Both the position numbers and the translations under genes were made by a program. Shown here piece by piece: positions 12,801-24,434 of a stretch of 64,000 nucleotides of DNA; within the stretch, counting starts at the first letter, position 1; each line of letters begins with the position of its first letter. The DNA comes from Chrysaora quinquecirrha (taxonomy: Eukaryota > Cnidaria > Scyphozoa > Semaeostomeae > Pelagiidae). Below the pieces are notes generated by a model. That model worked only from the letters and a program-made list of their open reading frames with translations, searched no databases and was not told the DNA's origin. The stretch is from NCBI GenBank assembly GCA_014526335.1, contig JACTAT010000016.1:2617901-2681900 (forward strand), given 5' to 3'.

Positions 12801-15800
12801 ATTGTGCAGCTTAGATTTAGATTCATTTGCTTTATTCGTATTCGTTCGCTCTCTCGTTAACGTTCAGGTATATTTACGATTATTACGATTGTATATTTAG
12901 TTAGGTCTTTTGTGTATTATGAGGCTTTGTATATAGTTATCAACGGGTTCTCTCTTTCTATATTTCGCAATGATACCAATACATCATATCTAATAACAAT
13001 AAATATGCAAGAATCTCGTGCGGTGCCACGGTGGAGAATACAAAACACAACAATTAGAATAAAACCAGTAACAAGAAGAGCAATTTTAACGAGTAAGTGT
13101 ACCATGCGAATAGTCCCTTGAATAGTGAGGTGAAATGCACTTTTATAAAGCTATTTCAATTAGGCTAATATACGCTAGCGCTTGTTGATGACGTCATTGG
13201 TGACGGCCGTGGCCATTTGAATCATACAAACTTTTTATCACATTTTAGTGCCAAGCGATTACGGCATACGTGACACCACCGAGAGAGGAGGCTTTATTTT
13301 CTTACTACTTAAGAAACAAAGACTCTTTCATTGCCTTTGCCTAGTTGTCTTTGACATTGAAAACAGTGCCATGTCCGCTTACAGTTAGTCATTCAGGCGG
13401 GACTGCATAGTCTGAATAAAAATAGTTTGTTCTATATGAGAATGCTCAAAGTGTTTTGAGGAGAATTTTACTTTTAATATTATATCGATCGGCCAAGAAA
13501 ACGAAATCTACCCGAAACACACTTCTAATAGCAAATTTGGTGACGAGGATTAAAGAGCCTCCTTTCAAACAGAAGTAAAAAATATGGCATGAATTGATAA
13601 ATAGGAAGGTTTGCAGAGCAGTTTTGACCATGAGAATAACCTATCACAATTGCATAACCCATAGGTTTAACTCGCCAATTGCAACTGTGCCATTGTTTCT
13701 GCTCAGTTGCCAAACCTATTTATCAATATCTTTTCTTCCTCTCTAGCAATTACATCTTCTTTTATTTTCACAACATTTTTTTTACATCAACAGAGCCTTC
13801 ATTATTGAAGTAGTTGATTAAATACGTAGAAGTAGAAGTAGAAGTATTTGTTAAAACATTATTTAAGGAAGACATTCCTAAAGCAGAATAAAACACAAAG
13901 CAAAAAGAAGAAAGCAAAATTGGGAAGAAAAGTAAGAAACATACCCAGGTGTGGCAAACTTAGAATTTTCTGATGCTATTGCCATGTCACAACTTGCAAC
14001 TAACTGGCATCCTGCAGCCGTTGCTAACCCTAATCAAAAGAAATTAAGAAAAACAAAATTGTCCACAAATACGACATTTACATGATTAAATTATCGTTGC
14101 TTGACAGATAATACAGATAAAAAAAGGAAATAGGCAGGCTGGGGTATAAGTGTAAACAGAAGAATGACAGATTGTCCAATAGACAGCAGTGTAAGACTTG
14201 GCTATAACAAATCACACGATTCACTCCTGTCTGTTCAAATGATGAGGGGGTGAGCGAGAAAGGCTTGCTACCCTGCTTCATTGTAAGATAGAGAGAGAAC
14301 TGTAATTCAAGAAAAGTAATTCAGAAAATTAATTCATTTTTATTCAGATAAATTTAGGCCGAATTGACAAGTTTACTATTCAAATTTTGCACTTTGGATC
14401 CTGTGTTACATAGTTATCATCAGTGAAACAAGCACAAAAATTAAAGTAGTATTGACTAAATTTGCAGGAAATTGTTTGGTGTCTGTAGTTAATTGTTGAA
14501 TCTGGGGTTCGGATAATACTAACTGAATCTGTTTTTATGCTTACCTCAATTGCCTGTTGAAATAATCCTAGATACTATATTCTTTATCTTGTTGCAATTA
14601 TTTATTATAGAATAGCTCAAGCAACAGCCCAACGGAATATCAGCCAAGTCGGATAAAAAAGAATGATATCAATATATAAGCATATTGAATGAAGAAAAAA
14701 ACTGGTCTCACCTCGAACTTGTGCAATGACAGGTAACCCAATATCCTAACATTAAAAATGACATATGAGTAAACTTTGAAAATATAGGCAGACGCATTTA
14801 CAAGAGTTATCAGAGTTGTCAGAGAATTCAGAAAATATCAGAAAATTATTCGTTTAATTTCTTTTAAATCAAGAAGAGAAGGCTGCTTCGGTCAACCTCC
14901 ATTTTTGGCAGCCAAGACGTTTTACCAACGTGTATGCTCATTCGGTCAATGTTCCAAATCAGCAAAACCTTTGGGAAATCGCGGCCGAAAATCAAAAAGG
15001 CCTTCAGTATAATTCTGAATTCATTTGACCTAAATAATGTTTCAGCAGTGCGAAGTGTCTGAGTGGCAGAAGTGTAATCTGAAAAAACGCATGACTTCTG
15101 ATATTTTGGTGTTCGTCTTCAGTCCGTGACTACAACTCGAGACATACCCACATAACTTGAGCTGCTCAACTCACCCAACTTCAGACTTGCTGGGCCTAAG
15201 TTGCCCCTCACTCACCTGAGCTTTCCAGTTAATTCTCCCAATCATTAAGTTGATGAAAGAAAATAACGTTTTTTATGTATTTCCTGTCAGGCTAACCACA
15301 TGTGCAAACTTGTGCTTCACCAAAGCAACATTTCGATGAACGTTCAAGTTTGCAAGGCCTGTTGGCAGCTGATACCCCTGAGGCATAACTGATAGTCTTT
15401 ACCTGCACTAAACACATCACTTCTGAACATCTTTTGAAAACCCTTTCGTGTGACTCAACACCTTCTTCAGAAAGCTAAAGGAAGGATAACATTTTATACA
15501 ATTTCGATGAAATTAGATTTTAAAAACGTGGCTTTTCAATTTAACAAAACGCAATCAATGCTTTTAAGAAATTATATTCTTTGGGCAGTACCAAATTGTG
15601 GGTTGGGAATGGGAGTTAAGTGTCTGGCCTTCTCGAATTATTTCCAGAAACACTTTGAAATGTTCCTTTTTAACAATTCTGTCAGGTTCATGGTGGTAAC
15701 AATTTCAAATCCTCAAAATATCCAAACAGAGTGCTTTGGCTACACAGTCATGGCAGCACTTGAATTCCTTTTGTGCAAGATTGCTACACCCGCTTACAAT

Positions 15801-18800
15801 GGGTGTTTCATCCATTTCATATCACATCCACCACTACGTTACACGCCAATTTATATTCCATTCACGCTATTGCAAGGTTTTCTTTCTTTTTTTACCTCTT
15901 GGAGAGTTTGTCATTGAAGTCATTTGTACCTCTCGAATTCTTCTAACAAACTTTTTGCTTCTCTTTCTTAAGTACGTATACTTATCTTCAGCTATAATGC
16001 CAGTTAACAGCTCCCACGTTAGTGGCAAACACCTTACTTGATTTTTTCGCATAGATTACCCATTCTCCTTCCTCAATCAATAGAATGAAATTCTTTTTCA
16101 CCAATCAAACATTACTACAGTTGTAAAAAATATATACCCCTAATAACTTCCATGATCAAACTATAGTTGTGTAACAGAATCTCTATATGGTAATCATAAG
16201 GAGAAACGTTTTGAAATGTTTGAATTTTAAAGTCGCCCATGCTTGCCAAATCATGTTGAAACTTTGATGTGAATGATAAACAACTTTCTTCGCCAAACAT
16301 GGTGATATAACATTTTGGAAAAATTCAAAACACGTAAAGAAGTTACTACAAGATACCATTTCTCTCAAATTATGCCCAGCTGAAAATACAGGCCCATTCG
16401 CAGACAAAATAATCACTTTTGCATCCTCTTTTTCTTCAATATCATTTAAATTTTTCTTCAGCTGCTCAAGCATTGATAATGAGAGAGAATTCCTGCAAAA
16501 GCATAAATTATGTATTACGTCATAAAACGTATTACACATGAAAAACAATACGGTCATTTTGATTTAGTGCTTGAAGAAGAACTGGGAGCAGACATCCGAA
16601 CAACGCAAATTATCAAGTTACAAATAAGCAATTCGGGCATGCATCAGCAGAGAATCTACGTTAAAGAAGTTGACAAATAATGAAAATACGATGGACAAAG
16701 AACTAAAGGCGGGCGTAAACCGTGCCAATATTGATGGCCAACATGTTGGCTTATTTTCGGTTTGCCATACCATCACAACATCTTAGATGTTTTTGGTTGT
16801 TGGAGTCATCTATAAATGATCATTTGCAAACATGGCCTGAAAGAAAGAAGCTGTTTGTTTATTGCTCGCGCTCCATTGTTGACGACGAAGAATAAAACAC
16901 GCGAGGTCTAACTCAAACCGCCAGCTTAAATCTATTTCCCATTTCAAGGTCTGCAAAATAACGTCCGAAATCGACAATTTTGTGCCAGCATGTTGGCGTG
17001 AGACATAGCAAACCGTACCAACACATCAATTTGGCTCTAATCGATAAAAATGTTGGCCAAAACTTTTAAACATGTTTAAAAATATTTGCCACCTTTTTTT
17101 CGTTAACAACATGCTGGACAACACCTTAAGCAATCCATCTTAACATGTTGGCCAGCAATTGTTGGCGGCAGTTACGACTGGGAAACAGCTTTGGCCTGGG
17201 CAGTTGGCTCCAAGAACTCAATGGTCAGCAATTATGTTCTCAGCTGAGCACAGGACCAGCATAAGTCCTTTGACATATTTAAGACGGCTCAGTTATGTTT
17301 CTGCGGCATGGATCAAGATACATCAAAGCACGCACTTGTTCTCTTCAACCAGCATATCCTTTGCAACATGATACAGAAACCGTTGCTAAAATAGATACAG
17401 CAACTGCGGAGCAACCAGCAACACAAGATGAAGTACCCTGCCATCTTGGAAAGATCAGCAACTGTGGAACAACCAGCAACACAAGATGAAGTACCCTGCA
17501 ATCTTGGGAAGATCAGCAACTACGGAGCAACCTGCTACACAAGATGAAGTACCCTACCATCTTTGGAAGATGCTGCAACAGCGCAGCAAGCAACGACACA
17601 AAATGAAGTAGCTACCATTTTAGGGAATACGCAATAACTGTGCAGCAAGCCAAAACACAAGACCAAGTATCATCTCGACAAGCAACGTCTCCAATGCAAC
17701 AAACGGTGTCATCAGCAAAGTCCTATGATGGAGTTCCTTGCTGGGAGATAAAAGTAAAATGCAAGCAGAACATCTCTTTCAATGTGAATGGCAATCAAAC
17801 AACAGCTGAAGTTTTTAGTTGGGTCTGAAAGACAGGTGAAATGTTCAACAACCGGGACAGTATTCAATATTGCATCCGAGAAGTTCGATAGGTTCATGGA
17901 TAGGTCTGACTTTTCGGCCTGGCCTTTAAGGTTGGGTCATGAATTGACCTTAAAAGTGGGGCAAATTGGAGTTGGGGTTTTGTTAAGGGGCAACTGTTCC
18001 TTAAAAAGATGATGATGAGTGCGATTTCGGACTGCGATTTCGGAGATAGACGGCGGTATTTACTGCTTCAGCCCAGAACTTTCGAGGTACATTTGCATGA
18101 CACATCATTGTTCTTGCTGTTTCCATTACGGTTCTATTAATCCTTCCTGCTGTTTCAGTTTGAGATGGGTTGCCTGGGACTGTAGTTTGATGGAGTATCT
18201 CCACTTCTCCTTCGGATAGGTTTAAAACAGCTTTGATGTATATTCACCACCATTATGTTCTCAAGATCTTCACATGGTTTTCAGTAATGTTCTCTATTAC
18301 AGCAACAAAATCTTTGAATTTTTTGAAGACATCACTCTTCTGCTTTATGAGTATATAAAAGTATATATGAGTATATATGCGTGTACTTCGAAAAATCGTC
18401 CATAAATGTTACAAAATAGCGTGATCCACCAACAGGGTCGACAGCCATAGGACCACAAACATCGCTATGCATAATGTTTACACAGGCTTTGACATCTTGA
18501 CTCTTGCTTTCTTCGGGATAAGAGTTTCTGTGTTGTTTCCCCACGATACAACTTTCACACTGCATACTGCATTCATCATCATGATTCATCGGTTTCATTC
18601 TAATTACCATATTCTCTTTCCATAGCTTCTTGACATTGTCCATGTGCAAATGTCCAAATCTATAATGCCACAACTGCTTGTCTGAAATACTGCTCTTGGC
18701 CAAATTCACATCAATATCACTGGAAAGTTCAAAAAATACAATTCTCTTTCCAGCCTCCCCATGACTAACAGATTCCCATTTCTGGAAATCTTGCACTCAT

Positions 18801-21424
18801 CACCAGAAAACTCTCTTGAAGCATCAAGATTTGCCATTGCTCCCACTGATACCAAGTTCTTCTCAAAACCTGGTAAATACAAGACAACATTCAAGCAAAT
18901 TCTTTCAGTTTTTGAATCAAGATCACATATCAAACGGCAGGTACCTTTTCAGTATTCGAAAATTGAACGGTTATCACCAAAATGGTCTGTACTATAGGGA
19001 TTCTTGAATTTCACATAATTTTCCAGCTATGGTTTGTTGAAAGTCAAGTGCTGTGTTGCACCAGAATCGATAATCCAATTTGGTTTCTGTTCATAGTCAG
19101 ACATTGTCAGCGCTTCTTCATGCGAGGTTATCAACGCTTCCTCACTTGAGATGTCATCGACTTCCTGCTGATTTGCGACATAACTTGCAATGAATTTTCT
19201 TGGTTTCTTCCTGCTTTCATCAAGAAATAAAATGACAAATTCCACGACAAATATTTTCTGATTTACTGCCAGTAAGGTCTGGTCTTCCTGAGCCTTTCTT
19301 AAATATGCTTAAATCCACCGCTCCTTTTCACATACAGAGCGCTTTCAGGGTTTTTTGTTTGCCCCGTGTCCATGCTTCGGTCAATATCTTTCAGAAGCAT
19401 CACTTTAACTTTCTAAAGGCAAGTTGTCTTTGCCAACAGCATCTAAAGCAGTTATGAGTGGTTTGTATTCTTCTGGAAGGCTTGACAGAAGAGACATGCT
19501 AATTCTTGATCATCAATAATGGTTACGCCAATCTCTTTCAATTGCTCATGAAGATACTTCAGGTAATTTATGCAGCATATTTCCTCTAGGGCTAAACTCA
19601 CAAGAGTAGTACTGCTGTCACAGACGAACATTTTGCAGAGTTGATGTGCGAGTAAATCGAGTTTTCAAAGCATTCCAAGCTTTCTGGGCTGTTTTTGTGT
19701 CTCTCGCATGAATCTGTTTATATGAATCTATGGCGAGACAAATATACGTCCCCTTAACGTCCCATTCTTTCTTCGCGGGCTGCTGAAAAACTTTCACTTC
19801 TCTCCCAATTGGATAACCTTCAGGTGTTTCCCCAGTTTCATCAGCACGTTCAAATAAATCGACACTTTGAAGATACAATCTTTTGTTGAACGACCACGTT
19901 CTATAATTGCTCTCATTTAATTTTTCGAATTTCAGTGTATTTGTCGACGAGAAATCTTCAGATGTTGAAGCCATTATTACACAATACAAAATACACTAAT
20001 AATACTCTAATACTACAAAAACTTTATTCACACAATCTGGACCCATAACCTGTTAGAATTTCAGTAGTATTTTTAGGAATATTCGAAAGTCTCAAACAAC
20101 CTTATCTATTTTTGAACACAACATGAAAACGGAAAAACACACACACTAAACTACAAAATTATCACGACTGAAAAACATGGTGTGTTGTCACATTACATCA
20201 TCATCATTTAGCAATAAGAATAATAACAATGATTATTTTAATCAACACCGCATGTGGACAATTTCCCATGGGCAGGTATGGAGGAGTTCCATCAACCCTT
20301 TATCAGCATATGTTTCTCAATGGGTTTCTTAATGTCAGAAATACCCTCTCCCCTAATCCCATTTTTTGTTGTTGCTATTGTAAATTCATGCAAGCTTACA
20401 CAAAAAAAACAACCCTTCAATATTGATATTTTGGGGAGGGAGACAAGAGCAGCTTATTCAGCTCTCCTGGCATAATTTTTTGGCTGTGACTGAACTAGAC
20501 ACCAAGCTTAGTTATAAAAAAAAACAGGTAAACTGTACATTCAGGGGCGGTCTGGCTCCACAATTGCAGGGTGGCTACCAAAGCAAAAGGGCCCTGGTTA
20601 AGGGTGCGGCAGATAAAGTTTCTGAACCACATCCACTAATAAAGAATTCATCTTAAATACGCTCAGTCGATATTAGTTATTAATTGATAGATGTGCTGAC
20701 GGGAACTATGCTTGCATTTCAATTTGAGAAACATACTTTTGCACTTTTTTCGCATATTCGAGTTTCAACGTCAGCAAACTTCAAGTGGGAAGACTAAATT
20801 TGCCGCCCACCATGGTTGGGCGGTGAAGAAAATTTTGGCTGCTAGAAAATTTTGGCGGCTATTTTAGCAATTTGATCACCTCATCTTTGGAATGAAAGAT
20901 ATAGTAAACTCACGAAAAAGAGAAGGTAAAACCTTAGAATTTCAAAATAAAACTGTAGAACCATTACATTATGTATAATGATCGGCTTTGCTCTGGTGAA
21001 GATTCAACCATCTTATTTGCTATGATAAGGAGAATGATTTTGCGTGGGGTCGCAGCTGTCCACGGCAGGAAACGATTTTAATATCCGTCCGCTTTTTGAA
21101 TTGGCTCACGAAAACTGTATATACCGGTAATTGTGGCGCCCTACTCATGACTGTAATAATTCGGTGCATGTAAACTATCTTCTCAAACTTTCAGGGAAAG
21201 GGCCCGTAATTTTCTGTAACATTTGTCTATTAGAGGGCCCGGCTGGCGATCGCCAATTTGCCCCCCCCCCCCGGGCCAGACCGCGCCTGTGTACATTTAA
21301 TAACTATTTACCTTTTCTTGACATTATCAAGTGTTATATTATAAATTCCATCTTTGCTGGTGACTTTAGTCAAGCCATTTATTTCTGCAGTGTGAGCATT
21401 TCTTGATTTACTTGCAATCCAAAT
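6819..21424 (-). CDS. ECHDC3: enoyl-CoA hydratase/isomerase family protein, ECHDC3-like (nine exons seen, 5' exon missing)
   Basis: Crotonase-fold protein of the ECHDC3 type, expected in mitochondria; its exact reaction is uncertain even in well-studied species. Exons in transcript order are 21312-21424, 16357-16492, 15403-15474, 14712-14745, 13945-14029, 9020-9084 (5' part lost in the N gap), 8322-8380, 7703-7809 and 6819-6918. Every junction is GT-AG and the split codons fit. Family landmarks are [20 protein letters not shown] (the crotonase GPVFSxGHDL motif), [20 protein letters not shown] (oxyanion-hole region), [48 protein letters not shown] and the C-terminal [16 protein letters not shown]. 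The first seen exon starts in phase 0 with an in-frame stop just upstream, so a first exon with the start Met and targeting peptide lies further upstream and was not found. A variant poly(A) signal (ATTAAA on the - strand) lies near 6664-6669. The introns are loaded with transposons, but the reading frame is clean. Confidence 0.93.
7333..7381. repeat. near-perfect hairpin in an ECHDC3 intron
   Basis: GATCATAGTCA...TGACTATGATC forms arms of about 22 bp around a 3-nt loop, with one mismatch. It is a short snap-back sequence of unknown role in the last intron of the ECHDC3-like gene. Confidence 0.7.
9085..9198. other. assembly gap (114 N)
   Basis: A run of N interrupts the exon that begins the [13 protein letters not shown] segment of the ECHDC3-like gene. 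About 17 family residues (the CSTPGVALAR-type stretch) and the splice acceptor must lie in the gap, so the true gap length need not be 114. Confidence 0.99.
9199..9246. repeat. hairpin bordering the assembly gap
   Basis: The DNA at the gap edge folds back: CAGCCTTAAACTCTTCT pairs with AGAAGAGTTTGAGGCTG, with one mismatch, around a loop of about 14 nt. Strong fold-back DNA can break sequencing or assembly, which may explain the gap. Confidence 0.75.
9607..11680 (+). pseudogene. degenerate multi-frame gene relic (NHL-repeat-like stretches)
   Basis: Long but broken + strand frames lie inside the large ECHDC3 intron, antisense to that gene. The first open stretch (9607-10110) is basic and rich in Lys and Gly. 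Further on, pieces such as [20 protein letters not shown] and [19 protein letters not shown] look like NHL-type beta-propeller repeats (P-x-G-L-C-I...V-S-D-T). A later piece, [20 protein letters not shown], follows about 200 bp downstream. Many stops and frame shifts separate the pieces, so it is not expressible as one protein. It resembles a repetitive gene family I associate with corals, but that link is memory-based and unchecked. An intact short frame, 11425-11679, belongs to the same relic. Confidence 0.5.
11868..12215. mobile_element. pogo/Tigger-type MITE with TA target duplication
   Basis: Both ends read CAGTAGTTATTCGATTATCC inward, as terminal inverted repeats of about 23 bp, flanked by TA on each side (11866-11867 and 12216-12217). 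The CAGT start, TCGATTATCCG motif and TA duplication match pogo/Tigger elements of the Tc1-mariner superfamily. At 348 bp it has no transposase. Extra TTATCCGGACTT copies lie just inside each end. It sits in an ECHDC3 intron. Confidence 0.85.
12436..12720. mobile_element. TTTACACGG-type interspersed element
   Basis: Starts near CCCCGTTTACACGGTACC and contains several inverted and direct copies of GTTTACACGG, TATCCGTAC and ACAAATATTTGT. This pattern is typical of small non-autonomous DNA transposons with CCCGTTTACACGG ends. The right end is degenerate (TCGTGTAAACGC near 12625) and no duplication was found. A related type is at 53512-53805. Confidence 0.5.
12721..13944. other. ECHDC3 intron, no other feature
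   Basis: AT-rich intron sequence without a recognisable gene, repeat end or RNA. A GAAGTA triplet-like run lies at 13830-13850. Confidence 0.4.
16700..17165. repeat. cluster of CCAACATGTTGG-type palindromes
   Basis: At least five palindromic or half-palindromic copies of GCCAACATGTTGGC-like words occur within 460 bp (near 16736, 16986, 17049, 17107 and 17142), along with GGTTTGCC and AACCG words in both orientations. This looks like a decayed element with nested inverted repeats in the second ECHDC3 intron. No duplication was identified. Confidence 0.5.
17395..17640 (+). repeat. decayed ~63-bp tandem repeat with coding-like periodicity
   Basis: Four diverging units share CAGCAAC...GAGCAACCAGCAACACAAGATGAAGTACCCT...CATCTTGGAAGAT at a spacing of about 60-63 bp. 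In one frame the unit reads [19 protein letters not shown] peptides, but stops and frame changes break it. Probably a relic of a repeat-containing gene or element. Confidence 0.55.
17880..18000 (-). repeat. interspersed repeat, CCCCAACTCCAA family
   Basis: On the - strand this reads GCCCCTTAACAAAACCCC then AACTCCAATTTGCCCC, CACTTTTAAGGTCAA and TCATGACCCAA. The same family occurs on the + strand at 24537-24559 plus 25536-25650, where it is split by another element, and loosely at 29190-29345. Confidence 0.6.
20039..20050 (-). promoter_or_regulatory. Copia primer-binding site, half-tRNA iMet type
   Basis: The + strand reads GGACCCATAACC next to the LTR. This resembles the anticodon region of initiator tRNA-Met (GGGCCCATAACCC), so the element strand carries its complement. 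Copia in flies primes from a cleaved initiator-Met half in the same way. Confidence 0.6.
20051..20200 (-). repeat. Copia 5' LTR (right boundary tentative)
   Basis: Seen from the + strand, the LTR begins TGTTAGAATTTCAG directly after the primer site and probably ends near ...CATTACATCA at 20200, giving TG...CA ends on the element strand and a length of about 150 bp. The outer end is uncertain because no second LTR survives for comparison. Confidence 0.5.
20542..21289. mobile_element. hAT-type MITE, copy 2, with perfect 8-bp TSD
   Basis: The ends are CAGGGGCGGTCTGGC and, inverted, CAGGCGCGGTCTGGC. Identical 8-bp duplications TGTACATT flank it at 20534-20541 and 21290-21297. Length is 748 bp with no coding potential. 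It is the longer relative of the element at 1545-2026, sharing its left part up to about 21000. It ends 22 bp from the 3' edge of the first seen ECHDC3 exon (21312), inside the intron. Confidence 0.92.
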
Positions 21425-21632
21425 CTATAAAAAAGTAAAAGAGGAACATTTTGCCAGCCTTTCCATAGTGGGTATTTTAGAAGGTGCATTGAAGATGGTG
21501 CATCTCAACTAAGGCGTGCAATTATTGTAGGAAGGGCAAATTTTGACCTAGAAACCAAACTTTGACCTTTTTCTCATATTGTTTGTACGAAGTTACACAT
21601 GTCTTAGCAATGAGATGATGAGAGTAGAGGCA

Positions 21633-24426
21633 CGGCTATCTCTAAAATATGGATTATGGAATGATGGAGTGGAATGATGGAATGATGGAATGGAATGATG
21701 GAATGGTATCAAAATGCATAAATGCAAAAGAAAAACAATTTCCAAACACATCGCGACAATATTTTTAATTTTGAAAGTATAATGAAACAAAAACAGAGCC
21801 ATTCCATATTTTAGAAAAATATGGAATGGCGAATTTTCTCAAAAATTACTCGCTTCTTTTTGCTGAAACCTTCCCGCTAGGGTTGTATAAGCCTTACAAA
21901 CACATCTGAGTAGAAATTAAGAAGATTTGGAGTCAATTGAAGGAATAGTAAGGCCATTCCATATTTTAGAAAAATATGGAATGGCGAATTTTCTCAAAAA
22001 TTACTCGCTTCTTTTTGCTGAAACCTTCCCGCTAGGGTTGTATAAGCCTTACAAACACATCTGAGTAGAAATTAAGAAGATTTGGAGTCAATTGAAGGAA
22101 TAGTAAGGCCATTCCATATTTTAGAAAAATATGGAATGGCGAATTTCTCAAAATTACTCGCTTCTTTTGCTGAAACCTCCCCCTAGGGTTGTATATGCCT
22201 TACAAACACATCTGAGTAGAAATTAAGAAGATTTGGAGTCAATTGAAGGAATAATAAGGCCATTCCATATTTTAGAAAAATATGGAATGGCGAATTCTCA
22301 AAATTACATGTTTCTTTTTGCTGAAACCTTCCCGCTAGGGTTGTATAAACCTTACAAACACATCTGAGTAGAAATTAAGAAGATTTGGAGTCAATTGAAG
22401 GAATAGTAAGGCCATTCCATATTTTAGAAAAATATGGAATGGCGAATTTTCTCAAAATTACTCGCTTCTTTTGCTGAAACCTTCCCGCTAGGGTTGTATA
22501 AACCTTACAAACACATCTGAGTAGAAATTAAGAAGATTTGGAGTCAATTGAAGGAGTTACGAGGCCATTCCATATTTTGAAAAATATGGAATGGCGAATT
22601 CTCAAAATTACTCGCTTCTTTTGCTGAAACCTTCCCCTAGGGTTGTATATGCCTTACAAACACATCTGAGTAGAAATTAAGAAGATTTGGAGTCAATTGA
22701 AGGAATAATAAGGCCATTCCATATTTTAGAAAAATATGGAATGGCGAATTTTCTCAAAAATTATATAAGCTTTATAAACACACGCGAGAAGAAATTATCT
22801 CAAAATCGAGAAATACTGGACGGAAGCTTGAAACATGATTCTCAAGGAAAATGCTAATTTCCAAGTTAAGCACTACTGTACTGAGCGGCCATAACCACTG
22901 TGGTCTGGTCTGATTGATAATTTGACAGATCCACTTGAAAAATTCAGACTAATGGCGACGCAAATATGCAATCATTCATATCACATTTGTAAATATGGTA
23001 GGCTATCTACAAAACAAGGAATTGTAAAATTACTGTATTGATGCAGTGCATAAGTTAACTATGGTAAAACGCACAAATCGAAAGTTTGACATAAATAATG
23101 TTCGAATTCGATGACTTGATTTTGCAAGTTTTTCTCACTCGCATATACTTTAGCTGAGCAAAAAAATACCAACTTTCACAACTCGTAGTTCCTCTACTCC
23201 AAACCTTGATTATTTATTCCGAGATGTGTTTGAAAGTTTTATTTTACCCCTGGAGGAAGGTTTCAGGATAAAGAAGCGAGTAATTTTTGAGAAACTTCGC
23301 CATTCCATATTTTTCTAAAATATGGAATGGCCTTATTATTCCTTCAATTGACTCCAAATCTTCTTAATTTCTACTCAGATGTGTTTGTAAGGCATATACA
23401 ACCCTTGGGGGAAGGTTTCAGCAAAAAGAAGCGAGTAATTTTTGAGAAAATTCGCCATTCCATATTTTTCTAAAATATGGAATGGCCTTATTATTCCTTC
23501 AATTGACTCCAAATCTTCTTAATTTCTACTCAGATGTGTTTGTAAGGCATATACAACCCTTGGGGGAAGGTTTCAGCAAAAAGAAGCGAGTAATTTTTGA
23601 GAAAATTCGCCATTCCATATTTTTCTAAAATATGGAATGGCCTTATTATTCCTTCAATTGACTCCAAATCTTCTTAATTTCTACTCAGATGTGTTTGTAA
23701 GGCATATACAACCTTAGGGGGAAGGTTTCAGCAAAAAGAAGCAAGTAATTTTTGAGAAAATTCGCCATTCCATATTTTTCTAAAATATGGAATGGCCTTA
23801 TTATTCCTTCAATTGACTCCAAATCTTCTTAATTTCTACTCAGATGTGTTTGTAAGGCATATACAACCCTAGGGGGAAGGTTTCAGCAAAAAGAAGCGAG
23901 TAATTTTTGAGAAAATTCGCCATTCCATATTTTTCTAAAATATGGAATGGCCTTATTATTCCTTCAATTGACTCCAAATCTTCTTAATTTCTACTCAGAT
24001 GTGTTTGTAAGGCATATACAACCTTAGGGGGAAGGTTTCAGCAAAAAGAAGCAAGTAATTTTTGAGAAAATTCGCCATTCCATATTTTTCTAAAATATGG
24101 AATGGCCTCGTAACTCCTTCAATTGACTCTAAACCTTCATAAATTCTACTTAGATGTGTTTGTAAGGCATACACAACCCTAGGGGGAAGGTTTCAGCAAA
24201 AAGGAGCAAGTAATTTTTGAGAAAATTCGCCATTCCATATTTTTCTAAAATATGGAATGGCTCTGTTTTTGTTGCATTATACTTTCAAAATTAAAAATAT
24301 TGTCGCGATGTGTTTGGAAATTGCTTTTCTTTTGCATTTACGCATTTTGATACCATTCCATCATTCCATTCCATCATTCCATCATTCCACTCCATCATTC
24401 CATAATCCATATTTTAGAGATAGCCG
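21633..24426. mobile_element. fold-back element with seven ~154-bp repeats in each arm
   Basis: The left end CGGCTATCTCTAAAATATGG is mirrored at the right end, and perfect 8-bp duplications TAGAGGCA lie at 21625-21632 and 24427-24434. Each arm has a GGAATGATGG simple repeat, then units starting with CCATTCCATATTTTAGAA. Left-arm units begin near 21799, 21951, 22107, 22257, 22409, 22562 and 22711; right-arm units near 23298, 23452, 23607, 23761, 23916, 24070 and 24226. The unique centre is about 22770-23220. Each unit itself opens with a 13-bp-stem hairpin. No transposase is present. The 8-bp TSD suggests mobilisation by a hAT-like enzyme. Confidence 0.9.
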
Positions 24427-24434
24427 TAGAGGCA

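Larger units (their letters stand above)
18001..20200 (-). mobile_element. truncated Ty1/Copia retrotransposon (LTR, gag, protease, integrase; no RT)
   Basis: Reading from the high end, an LTR is followed by a primer site. Next comes a gag frame 19989-19618 (start MASTSEDF, with [16 protein letters not shown]), then protease around 19110-19027 with [14 protein letters not shown]-pre-integrase segment at 18933-18530 has [14 protein letters not shown] and C-x2-C, and integrase core at 18500-18001 has [22 protein letters not shown] and later [18 protein letters not shown]. The order is the Copia order. The frame breaks between segments, and the element ends inside the integrase with no reverse transcriptase or 3' LTR. 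It lies in an ECHDC3 intron in the same orientation as that gene. It is dead. Confidence 0.9.

Noticed and set aside
15450..15917. 155-codon + strand frame
   Set aside because: Overlaps an ECHDC3 exon on the other strand and intron sequence; no domain recognised.
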